From assembly GCF_001942255.1 (NCBI RefSeq), contig NZ_MKKC01000055.1:1-64000 (forward strand): DNA of 64,000 nucleotides, read 5' to 3'. Positions 56,228 through 64,000 of the stretch are shown here, piece by piece. The notes beneath the pieces were generated by a model. The model did no database searches. It was not told the origin of the DNA and saw only the letters and a program-made list of their open reading frames with translations. Numbering within the stretch: position 1 is the stretch's first letter; each line of letters starts with the position of its first letter. Both the position numbers and the translations under genes were made by a program. Origin of the DNA: Nocardiopsis sp. CNR-923 (GTDB lineage: Bacteria; Actinomycetota; Actinomycetes; Streptosporangiales; Streptosporangiaceae).

Positions 56228-56656
56228 CACGCCGCGTCCCGTGTCCGGCCCGCACGCATCCCCGCGACTCGCCCCGCCTGGAGCGCTTCGTACGCCCGTT
56301 CGGTATATCGTGGGTCGAGCCGGGGCCGCGTCCGAGCCCCACGACAACCAACCCCCTCCAGCGGTACCCGTGCCCCCCGATCGGCGGGGTCCGCGGCGCA
56401 GGGGGTGCGGACCGCCCTCCAGCGCCGGGTCCCGACCGAACCCGCGACGAGGGCGAGGCGTCCGCGCTGTAAGACCGGAGGATCGCGTCGTCGACGTCGC
56501 GATATGCTTGCGGTATCGGTGGTCGCTCCCGCGGTCGCGCGGACGTCCCGGTCCCCACTCGGCCTCTGGGAATCACGTACCCCCGGCCTGTGTTGTGAGA
56601 GACCTGCCGTGCCCACCGTGACCGCGCGACGGGCACAGAGCCTTGGGAGGGGAGAC
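56228..56656. other. 429-bp region without a supported gene
   Basis: GC-rich sequence between pdxH and ideR. An imperfect dyad TCGCGTCGTCGACGTCGCGA is centred near 56495, and a lower-GC patch with GATATGCTTGCGGTATCG follows. I see no coding sequence I trust and no recognisable iron box. The ideR promoter must lie here. Confidence 0.45.
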
Positions 56657-57358
56657 TTGACCGCACACGGGCTGATCGACACCACGGAGATGTACCTCCG
56701 GACGGTCTTCGAGCTCGAAGAGGAGGGGATCGTCCCGCTTCGGGCCCGGATCGCCGAGCGCCTGCACCAGAGCGGCCCCACGGTGAGCCAGACCGTGGCC
56801 CGGATGGAGCGCGACGGTCTGCTGCGCGTCGAGAACGACCGTCATCTGGTCATGACGGCGGAGGGCCGCCGCCTGGCCACCCACGTCATGCGCAAGCACC
56901 GCCTCGCCGAGAGGCTGCTCGTCGACGTCATCGGCCTCCCCTGGGAGGACGTCCACATCGAGGCCTGCCGCTGGGAGCACGTCATCTCCGAGGCGGTGGA
57001 GGAGCGGCTCGTCACCCTGCTCAACGCCCCCTCGGTGTGCCCGCACGGCAACCCCATCCCCGGCCTGGACGAACTGGGTCTGGAGGACTACGCGCCGGAG
57101 CCGTTCACCGACGACTCGATCGTCCCCATGGTCGAGGTCGCGGGCAACGGCGACACCACCGTCACCGTCCGACGCATCAGCGAGCAGTTGCAGTCCGACG
57201 CCGACATCATGCTCACGCTCCGCAAATCCGGGGTGCAACCGGATCAGGAAGTGGTCCTTCGTTCCACGGACGACGGCGTGCGCGTGACGGGCGGCGAGGC
57301 CGGATCCGCCGACCTGCCCGCGGATGTCGCCGGACACATCTTCGTCGCCAAGCCGTGA
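56657..57358 (+). CDS. ideR: DtxR/IdeR-family metal-dependent repressor
   Basis: 233 aa. The N-terminal winged helix starts HGLIDTTEMYLRTVFELEEE and contains ERLHQSGPTVSQTVARMERD; the dimerisation/metal domain has HVMRKHRLAERLLVDVIGLP and WEHVISEAVEERLV with the metal-binding residues, plus CPHGNPIP; an SH3-like C-terminal domain completes it. The start is a TTG at 56657 directly after GGAGGGGAGAC. It represses iron uptake genes when bound to Fe(II); it is closer to DtxR/IdeR than MntR by the SH3 domain. Confidence 0.92.
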   Translation: MTAHGLIDTTEMYLRTVFELEEEGIVPLRARIAERLHQSGPTVSQTVARMERDGLLRVENDRHLVMTAEGRRLATHVMRKHRLAERLLVDVIGLPWEDVHIEACRWEHVISEAVEERLVTLLNAPSVCPHGNPIPGLDELGLEDYAPEPFTDDSIVPMVEVAGNGDTTVTVRRISEQLQSDADIMLTLRKSGVQPDQEVVLRSTDDGVRVTGGEAGSADLPADVAGHIFVAKP

Positions 57359-57505
57359 ACCATTCGGCGGATGGGTGACACATCGGGATTGTCTCAATGC
57401 GCTGCGGGATCGTTGACGGTGTTGCTACGCTCGCCCCAAGGTGCGGTCGTTCGGGGTACCGGGAGCGGGCATGTGCGCAGCTCATGACGGCGAGGTGGCG
57501 GCTAG

Positions 57506-59805
57506 ATGACACGGTGGGGTGAGCCCTTCCGGGAGAGCGACGCGCTCTCCACGGCCGCCGTGGTGGACCAGGCGCAGATCGCCATCGTCGTCATCGACCG
57601 ATTCAGCCTGCTCAGGTACTGGAACCCCTTCGCCCGCGAACTCTTCGGCTTCGTCGACGGCCGCGACTACGTGGGGCTCTCCCTGCTCGACATCGGCATC
57701 CACGAGTCCGACCGTGAACACGCGTCCCAGCTGGCCCGCCGCGCCCTGCGCGGCGAGCCCTGGGAGGGCACCTTCGCGGTGCTCAAGGGCGACGCCAACT
57801 GGATCCACGTGCGCGCCCAGGCGGTTCCGAAGCGCGACGAGCACGGAGAGATCGACGGCATCGTCCTGATCGCCCGCGAGGCCCTGCGCGGCGGCCGGGT
57901 GGAGGAGCAGTACGGCCTGCTGGAGCGCATCAGCAGCCGCCTGGCCAGCTCGCTGGAGTTCGAGTCCACGGTCCGGGGGGTGGCGGGCATACTCGTCCCG
58001 CAGTTCGCCGACCACTGCTTCATCGACCTCTACGACCACGACCGCCTGGTGCGGCGGGTCTCGGTGCACGCCGAGGGATGGAGCCCGCCCGAGCGCACCT
58101 GGTTCGAGGTCGGCGACGAGGTCCGCTACCCCGAACGCCACTTCGTCACCCAGGCGCTGCGCCGGCTGGAGACCGTGGTCAGCAGCGACTACCTCTTCGA
58201 CGACTCGCCCACCCACCGCTCCGACCACGTCTCCCGCCAGGTCGGCGTCACCTCCGCGATCGCCGCGCCCCTGCGCGCCCGGGGCGAGGTGCTGGGCGTG
58301 CTCACCCTCGCCCTGTCCGGTCTCTCCCCCAGGCAGAAGAGCACCTACGGCGGCTTCGACCGCGACCTGGTCGGCGCGATCGCCTCGCGCGTGGCTCTGG
58401 CCATCGACAACGCCCGCCTGTTCGAGGAGGAGCGCACCACGGCGCTCGCCTTCCAGAACAGCCTGTTGCCCAGCGCCTTCCCGCAGTTGGACGGCCTGAC
58501 GATCGCGCACCGGTACCTGCCCGCCGGGCCGATCCAGGCGCACGGCTACGGGGTGCAGACCCAGGTCGGCGGCGACTTCTACGACGCCATCCCGCTCTCC
58601 GCCGGGCGCGTGGGCCTGGTCGTCGGCGACGTCGAGGGGCGGGGCCCGCACGCGGCCGCGGTCATGGGCCAGCTGCGCGCCGCCCTGCGCGCCTTCGCCC
58701 AGGCCGACCGCGAACCCGCCGACATCCTCCGCGAACTCGACGAGTGGGTCCGCCAACTCGGGCAGCCCGACGGCGACGGCGGCACCTGGATCCCCAGCGT
58801 CAGCTGCCTCTACATGGTCTACGACGCCTGGTCGCGCGAACTGTCCTACGCCAACGCCGGGCACGCCTCGCCGCTCCTGGTCAGCTCGGACGCGGTCGAG
58901 ACGCTCGACCTGGAGGTCACCGACCGCATGCTGGGCGTCCGCGCGCGCGGCGGCGCGGGCGAGGACGTCGTCTACCACCAGGCCAACCTGCGGCTGCCGA
59001 CCGGCGTCACCCTGGTCCTGTACACAGACGGGCTCGTGGACCGGCGGCCGGCGGGCGGCGTCCCGACCCGGAGGGGGCGTTGCTGCGCCTGGCCGAGCGC
59101 GTCACCGAGGTGGCCGACAAGGACGTGGAGCAGATCGCCGAGGCGGCGGTGCACAGCGTCCCCGGCGAGATGGACGACGACACCGCGCTGCTGGTCGTGC
59201 GTACCCACTCCGACGAGCTGGCGTTGTGCGAGGGCTGGTTCAGATCCGAGGCCTCCACCGTGGGCGAGGCGCGCCACCTGGCCGCCAACACGTTCGCCGA
59301 ATGGGGGATGGACCGCGACCAGGCGGAGCTGGCGTGCCTGCTGGTCTCGGAAATCGTCACCAACGTCGTCATCCACGCCACGCCGCACCCCGTGCACCGC
59401 GAGTTCACCGGCAACGGCGTGCTGGACTCGGAGACCCCCCTCGGCGGCGTCGACGAGTTCGACGAGGACTGGACCGACCTGTTGGAGGAGGCGGCCTCCA
59501 CCGACGAGTCGGCCGAGGAGCAGGCCGAGAAGGAGTTCCTCCTCCGGCTGCGCCGCGGCGCGTCCGCCGTGTGGGTCGAGGTCTTCGACCACGACCTCCG
59601 GTTGCCCCGCATCCGCAGCGCCGCCGCCGACGACGAGGGCGGTCGCGGCCTGTACCTCGTCGAACAGCTGGCCGCCCGCTGGGGCTCCCGTCCCACTCCG
59701 GACGGCAAGGCGGTGTGGTTCGAGATGCCGATGCACGGCGAGGGCGAGGGCGACCGGGCGGAGGCGGCGGCGTCGGCGGCGGCCTCGGCGGCGGAGTCCG
59801 CCTGA
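57506..59805 (+). CDS. PAS-GAF-SpoIIE phosphatase with HATPase domain and acidic insert (frameshifted as sequenced)
   Basis: About 766 aa. PAS domain (residues about 18-125, IVVIDRFSLLRYWNPFAREL), GAF domain (about 140-310), PP2C/SpoIIE domain (about 315-560, QVGGDFYDAIPLSAGRVGLV, VMGQLRAALRAFA, DTALLVV) and a C-terminal anti-sigma-like HATPase (ACLLVSEIVTNVVIHATPHP ... FDHDLRLPRI ... GGRGLYLVEQLA). A missing base near 59072 breaks the frame. Such proteins dephosphorylate anti-anti-sigma factors and may phosphorylate them. Within the HATPase, residues about 635-690 are a Glu/Asp-rich insert (EFDEDWTDLLEEAASTDESA and following) not usual for the family. Confidence 0.88.
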
Positions 59806-59846
59806 CGGTCACGCGGACGGCGCGGGGTCCGGGCGCCGCACGGCGC

Positions 59847-60014
59847 TCACCGCCAGGACCACGCCCACAGCAGCAGGCACAGGAACACGAAGAAGATCAC
59901 GATCCCGCCGGTCGTCCACGGGATGTGCACCTTGGGCCGGAGCTTGCGCACGCCGATGACGAGCAGCACGACCAGCAGGGCCATGACGATGAGGCCGTCC
60001 CACGCACCGCTCAT
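59847..60014 (-). CDS. 55-aa two-helix membrane protein
   Basis: Reads SGAWDGLIVMALLVVLLVIG then KLRPKVHIPWTTGG and a second helix VIFFVFLCLLLWAWSW ending in Arg. The ATG at 60014 has GGGAAGGG about 12 nt upstream. It lies between the convergent phosphatase gene and the acyl-CoA dehydrogenase gene (same strand as the latter, 33 bp after its stop), so it may be co-transcribed with the dehydrogenase. Function unknown. Confidence 0.6.
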   Translation of the reverse strand: MSGAWDGLIVMALLVVLLVIGVRKLRPKVHIPWTTGGIVIFFVFLCLLLWAWSWR

Positions 60015-60047
60015 GTCCGATCCGACCCTTCCCGGACGCGGGCTGTG

Positions 60048-61190
60048 TCACAGGCCCAGGCCGCGCCCCACGATCTCCTTCATGATCTCGGTGGTGCCAC
60101 CGAAGATCGTCTGCACGCGGGCGTTCTGCCAGGCCCTCGCCACCGGATATTCCATCATGTACCCGTACCCTCCGTGAAGCTGGAGGCAGCGGTCCATCAC
60201 CCGGTTGCACATCTCGGTGGTCCACCACTTGGCCATCGCGGCGTCCTCGACGGTGAGTTCACCCCGGTTGAGCAGCTCGACCCCCCGGTCGACGTAGACG
60301 CGGGCCATGTCCACCTCGGTGGCCATCTCGGCCAGGACGAAACGCGAGTTCTGGAACCGCCCAATCGGACGGCCGAAGGCGGTGCGCTCCCGGCAGTACT
60401 CGACGGTGTGCCGCAGCATCGTGTCGGCGGAGGCCACGGCGCAGGTGGCGATGGACAGCCGCTCCTGGGGCAGGTTCTCCATCAGGTGGGCGAATCCCCG
60501 GCCCTGTGCGCCGACGAGGTTGGCGACCGGCACGCGCGCGTCGGAGAAGAACAGTTCGGCGGTGTCCTGCGCCTTCATCCCGACCTTGTCCAGGTTGCGC
60601 CCGCGATCGAAACCGGGGGTGCCGCGCTCCACGGCGATGAGCGAGAAGCCCTGCGCGCCCGCGTCGGGGTCGGTCTGGCAGACCACGAGCACCACGTCGG
60701 CGTTGATCCCGTTGGTGATGAAGGTCTTCTGACCGTTGACGACGTACTCGTCACCGTCCCGCACCGCCGAGGTTCGGATGCCCTGGAGGTCGCTGCCGGT
60801 GCCGGGTTCGGTCATGGCGATCGCCGTGATCAGCTCGCCGCTGGCGAACCCCGGCAACCACCGCCGCTTCTGCTCGTCGGTGGTCAGTCCGACCATGTAC
60901 GGGGCCATGACGTCGTTCTGGAGGGTGATGCCCAGGCCGCTGGCGTGGGCCCGGCAGATCTCCTCGTTGACCACCGTGTTGTACCGGTAGTCGTGGAGCC
61001 CGGTGCCGCCGTACTCCTCGGGCACGCCGTGGCCGAGCAGGCCGACCTTCCCGGCCCGCGTCCACAGCTCGCGCGGCACGATGCCCTCCTTCTCCCACGT
61101 GGCGTGGAAGGGGACCACCTCGCGTGTGAGGAACTCCCTCACGCTCTCGCGGAAGAGGTCGTGGTCGGAGTCGAAGAGTTCCCGCTTCAT
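60048..61190 (-). CDS. Acyl-CoA dehydrogenase
   Basis: 380 aa FAD enzyme for the first step of beta-oxidation. Family motifs: AIAMTEPGTGSDLQGIRT, VVNGQKTFITNG, ERTAFGRPIGRFQNSRF and the C-terminal QLHGGYGYMMEYPVARAWQN then FGGTTEI. The substrate chain length cannot be told. ATG 61190 has GGAG upstream. A perfect AACCGAA-N5-TTCGGTT site lies 44 bp before the start. Divergent from the thiolase. Confidence 0.93.
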   Translation of the reverse strand: MKRELFDSDHDLFRESVREFLTREVVPFHATWEKEGIVPRELWTRAGKVGLLGHGVPEEYGGTGLHDYRYNTVVNEEICRAHASGLGITLQNDVMAPYMVGLTTDEQKRRWLPGFASGELITAIAMTEPGTGSDLQGIRTSAVRDGDEYVVNGQKTFITNGINADVVLVVCQTDPDAGAQGFSLIAVERGTPGFDRGRNLDKVGMKAQDTAELFFSDARVPVANLVGAQGRGFAHLMENLPQERLSIATCAVASADTMLRHTVEYCRERTAFGRPIGRFQNSRFVLAEMATEVDMARVYVDRGVELLNRGELTVEDAAMAKWWTTEMCNRVMDRCLQLHGGYGYMMEYPVARAWQNARVQTIFGGTTEIMKEIVGRGLGL

Positions 61191-61233
61191 GTGCTGCTCC
61201 GAAGGTGTCGACGGTCGCGTGCGCTCACACGGT

Positions 61234-61252
61234 AACCGAATAGGATTCGGTT
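61234..61252. promoter_or_regulatory. Operator-like inverted repeat upstream of acyl-CoA dehydrogenase (copy 2 of 3)
   Basis: AACCGAA-TAGGA-TTCGGTT, a 19-bp dyad with both arms perfect, 44 bp before the dehydrogenase start on its promoter side. Confidence 0.75.
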
Positions 61253-61257
61253 TTGAA

Positions 61258-61306
61258 GGGGGCGGGCCCGGAGCCGAGCTGGGGACGGCTCGGAGCGCCC
61301 GCCCCC
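61258..61306. repeat. Large imperfect hairpin between two operators
   Basis: Outer arms GGGGGCGGGC (61258-61267) and GCCCGCCCCC (61297-61306), inner arms CCGAGC (61274-61279) and GCTCGG (61288-61293). It sits between the two divergent operators and could insulate the promoters or act as a terminator. Confidence 0.5.
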
Positions 61307-61395
61307 GGAGCGGCCAGCGCGGAAGGTCGCCGAAGCGGCTCCCCCGATCCGCGAAGCGACCCCAAGGGCGGGGCGGGGGCTTGCCATGCGAGCCA

Positions 61396-61414
61396 AACCG
61401 AATACAGTTCGGTT
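61396..61414. promoter_or_regulatory. Operator-like inverted repeat upstream of thiolase (copy 3 of 3)
   Basis: AACCGAA-TACAG-TTCGGTT, both arms perfect, 36 bp before the thiolase start. TACAGT within it could be the -10 box. Confidence 0.75.
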
Positions 61415-61449
61415 CAGAACCGTCGTACTCACGTCCCTGGAGGTCCCCC

Positions 61450-62591
61450 GTGGCCGAGGCATTCATCGTCGGCGCCGTCCGCACCCCCGTCGGCACCAGG
61501 AAGGGCGCGCTCGCGGCCGTGCACCCCGCGGACCTCGGAGCGCACGTTCTCAAGGAACTCGTCACGCGCACCGGCGTCGACCCGGCCGCGGTCGAGGACG
61601 TCGTGATGGGCTGCGTGACCCAGGCCGGACCGCAGGCATTCGACCTGGCCCGTACCGCCTGGCTGTCCGCCGGACTCCCCGAGTCCGTCCCCGGCGTGAC
61701 CATCGACCGCCAGTGCGGCTCCTCCCAGCAGGCCGTGCACTTCGCGGCCCAGGGCGTGATGTCCGGAACCCAGGACCTGGTGGTGGCCTCCGGTGTGGAG
61801 AACATGGGCATGGTCCCCATGGGCGCCAACGTCCAGTTCGCCGTCGACAACGGACTGGACCTGTACGGCGACGGCTGGGTCGAGCGCTACGGCAGGCAGG
61901 AGATCTCCCAGTTCCGCGGCGCGCAGCTCATGTGCGAGAAGTGGGGATACAAGCGCGAGGAGCTGGAGCGCTTCGCCCTGGAGAGCCACCGGCGGGCGGC
62001 GCGGGCGATCGAGGACGGCCGCTTCGACGACCAGATCGCGCCCCTGGCCGGGGTCGAGCGGGACGAGGGCGTGCGCTCCGACACCACCCTGGAGAAGATG
62101 GCGGGACTCACGCCGCTGCGCGAGGCTGGGAGCTCACCGCCGCCGTGGCCAGCCAGATCTCCGTGGGCGCCGGTGCGGTCCTGCTCGCCTCCGAGCGCGC
62201 CGTCCGCGAGCACGGCCTGACCCCGCTGGCCCGGATCGTGCAGCTGTCCCTGGTCGGCGACGACCCGGTCTACATGCTCACCGCGCCCATCCCGGCGACC
62301 CGGATCGCGCTGGACAGGGCCGGGCTGACCATCGACGACATCGACGTCACCGAGATCAACGAGGCGTTCGCCCCCGTGCCGATGTCCTGGATCGATGAGC
62401 TGGACGCGGACCCCGCCAAGGTGAACCCCAACGGCGGCGCGATCGCCCTGGGCCACCCGCTGGGCGCGACCGGCGTCGTCCTGATGACCAAGCTGCTCAA
62501 CGAGCTGCACCGCTCGGGGGGCCGCTACGGTCTGCAGACCATGTGCGAGGGCGGCGGCCAGGCCAACGTCACCATCGTCGAACGGGTCTGA
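61450..62591 (+). CDS. Acetyl-CoA C-acyltransferase / thiolase (frameshifted as sequenced)
   Basis: About 380 aa. The nucleophile Cys is in GVTIDRQCGSSQQAVHFAAQ; the other active-site motifs are VTEINEAFAPVP, NPNGGAIALGHPLGATG and MCEGGGQANV. It performs the last step of beta-oxidation or the reverse condensation. The GTG start at 61450 follows GGAGG at 6 nt. A missing base near 62128 (EAGS should read EGWELTAAVASQ) breaks the frame. It shares its operator type with the divergent acyl-CoA dehydrogenase. Confidence 0.92.
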
Positions 62592-62651
62592 GACGGTCGC
62601 CCGCGCCGGTCGTCCCGCGCACGGCCGTGCGCGGGTCCGCGGGCGACGGCC

Positions 62652-64000
62652 TCACGCCCGGCGGGGCCTCGGCGGCCGGTATCCGGTGCGGGAGGGCCAG
62701 ATGTTGTGGTTGCGGCGGAAGACGTTGTCCGGGTCGAACGCGCGCTTGACCTCGGCCAGGCGCTCGTGGTTGTCCACGCCGTAACCGGCGACGACGCGTT
62801 CGGCCCCCTCCTCCGGGACGAAGTTCAGGTAGACGTCTCCGGTCCGCCAGGGCTTGGTGTCCTCGCGCACGTCGCGCACCCACTGGCGGGCGCGCGCGTC
62901 GTCGGCGGCGTCCTCCCACATCGCCAGGGGGTGGACGCTCCACTTCGCGTGCCGCCAGGGAACCGGGTAGTCGGCCATCGACCGGTCCATGGCCCCTCCG
63001 AGGGGGAAGACGATGTGCTGGGTCGGGGACGGGACCACCATCCGGTGCGCGCGGGAACAGAACAGGTCCACGAACTCGTCCGGCAGCGCCGCCAGGTGCT
63101 CCACCGACCAGTAGTTCCGGTAGCCGGGCTGGTCGTCCAGTGCCTTCTGCGCCTCCGGGTAGGGCATGTCGGCCAGGAGTTCGGCCTCGGGCCCCATCCT
63201 GGTCACGGGGGCGGCCAGGTCCCGGAGCATCCGCGCGTCGCCCACGCAGGTCAGCACAACCGCGCACAGGAGCGTGCCGACCAGCTCGTCGGGGACGAAG
63301 GGCTCAGGGCCCGGGACCAGGTAGATGACGGCGCCGCCGAGTTCGTCGGGCGCCCCGTCCATGAGGTCCCGCCACGCGCGGACCACTCCCGGACCGGCGT
63401 CGGGGTGGAAGAGGAGGAGACCGAGCGCGAACCGCGGCAGCGGGTGGAGGCGGAAGGTCAGCTGGGTGGCCACACCGAAGTTGCCGCCGCCGCCGTGCAG
63501 GGCCCAGAACAGCTCCTCGTTCTCACCGGCGGACGCGCGCACCCGGTCGCCGTCGGCGGTCACCAGGTCCACGCTGAGCAGGTTGTCGCAGGCCAGGCCG
63601 AACTTGCGCTCCAGCCACCCGGACCCTCCACCGAGCGCGAAACCGGCGACGCCGGTGGTCGACACACGGCCCCCCGTGGTGGCCAGCTCGAATTTCGCGG
63701 TGGTCGCGTCCAGGTTGCGCATGAGCGCGCCGCCGCCGACCCGGGCCTCCATCGACTCCGGGTTCACCGCCACCGCGTGCATGCGGCGCATATCGATCAC
63801 CAGGCCGCCCTCGGTGAGCCCCATGCCCGCGACGCTGTGCCCTCCGCCGCGCACGGCGAGCTCCAGGCCCTCCTCGCGGGCGCACTCGACGCAGCGGCGC
63901 ACGTCGTCCACGGTCCTGCACTCGGCGATGACGCTCGGGTGCAGGTCGATCATGCCGTTGAAGACGGCGCGGGCATCCTCGTACTCGGGGCCGCCGGGAG
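62652..64000 (-). CDS. FAD-linked oxidase of the berberine-bridge/6-hydroxynicotine-oxidase type (5' end outside window)
   Basis: The reading frame is open through the right edge (EYEDARAVFNGMIDLHPSV), so the N-terminus is missing. The FAD-binding PCMH domain has LAVRGGGHSVAGMGLTEGGL with the His expected to carry FAD covalently, and GVAGFALGGGSGWLERKFG without the Cys used for a second covalent bond in some relatives. The C-terminal berberine-bridge segment NVFRRNHNIWPS is present. Substrate unknown. It is convergent with the thiolase. Confidence 0.88.
   Translation of the reverse strand, partial: PGGPEYEDARAVFNGMIDLHPSVIAECRTVDDVRRCVECAREEGLELAVRGGGHSVAGMGLTEGGLVIDMRRMHAVAVNPESMEARVGGGALMRNLDATTAKFELATTGGRVSTTGVAGFALGGGSGWLERKFGLACDNLLSVDLVTADGDRVRASAGENEELFWALHGGGGNFGVATQLTFRLHPLPRFALGLLLFHPDAGPGVVRAWRDLMDGAPDELGGAVIYLVPGPEPFVPDELVGTLLCAVVLTCVGDARMLRDLAAPVTRMGPEAELLADMPYPEAQKALDDQPGYRNYWSVEHLAALPDEFVDLFCSRAHRMVVPSPTQHIVFPLGGAMDRSMADYPVPWRHAKWSVHPLAMWEDAADDARARQWVRDVREDTKPWRTGDVYLNFVPEEGAERVVAGYGVDNHERLAEVKRAFDPDNVFRRNHNIWPSRTGYRPPRPRRA

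Overview
The window is very GC-rich DNA with dense genes on both strands. GTG and TTG starts are frequent and intergenic gaps are short. The gene set is that of a filamentous actinomycete: an orphan groEL behind tandem CIRCE sites, DUF3263, DUF2530 and DUF3027 proteins, an IdeR/DtxR repressor, an XPB-type helicase with its helicase-associated partner, a GAF/SpoIIE phosphatase, R2lox and many TetR/MFS/CGNR/SRPBCC genes. I infer a member of the Streptosporangiales, Nocardiopsis-like, but the window holds no rRNA or other phylogenetic marker that would settle it.

Layout. 0-1.4 kb: two small hypothetical genes and a fragment of an acyl-CoA ligase. 1.4-4.9 kb: fruK-ptsH divergent from ptsI. 5-7.4 kb: TetR plus drug-type MFS pair. 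7.5-10.3 kb: argJ, an ECF sigma factor and a beta-barrel protein. 10.4-16.8 kb: serine hydrolase, otsB, DUF3263, a subtilisin-fold protein without catalytic residues, a GrpB-family protein and otsA. 17.0-21.4 kb: a SAM riboswitch in front of a threonine-synthase-like gene and a MoaD-like sulfur carrier ending Gly-Gly-Cys, a deletion-fused relic, then CIRCE-groEL. 21.5-28.5 kb: a heterodimeric ABC exporter, CPBP protease, Nudix, zeta-toxin-like kinase and a small secreted protein. 28.7-36.1 kb: R2lox, XPB helicase, three related small membrane proteins and the helicase-associated protein. 36.3-45.7 kb: HAAS-like membrane protein, cold-shock protein, DUF3027, a large GHKL ATPase, MOSC, SRPBCC, methyltransferase and DUF2530. 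45.8-54.1 kb: NCS2 and MFS permeases, RNA 2',3'-cyclic phosphodiesterase, BKACE, a membrane-anchored beta-propeller-like protein, CGNR regulator, VOC and GDPD. 54.3-64 kb: serC, pdxH, ideR, a PAS/GAF/SpoIIE phosphatase, acyl-CoA dehydrogenase, thiolase and a flavin oxidase cut by the window edge.

Three points stand out. First, the SAM-riboswitch/ThrC-like/sulfur-carrier locus looks like a homocysteine (methionine) pathway rather than threonine synthesis. Second, one 19-bp inverted repeat, AACCGAA-N5-TTCGGTT, lies before R2lox, an acyl-CoA dehydrogenase and a thiolase, tying the orphan oxidase R2lox to acyl-CoA catabolism. Third, 17 otherwise intact genes carry 23 apparent single-base deletions. 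Because housekeeping genes are hit and all events have the same sign, I read these as assembly errors, and I annotate the affected genes as whole genes with the shift position stated. Separately, several true relics are present: an AMP-ligase fragment, a PadR/ABC-2 permease fusion, a probable Uma2 remnant and a truncated SRPBCC gene.
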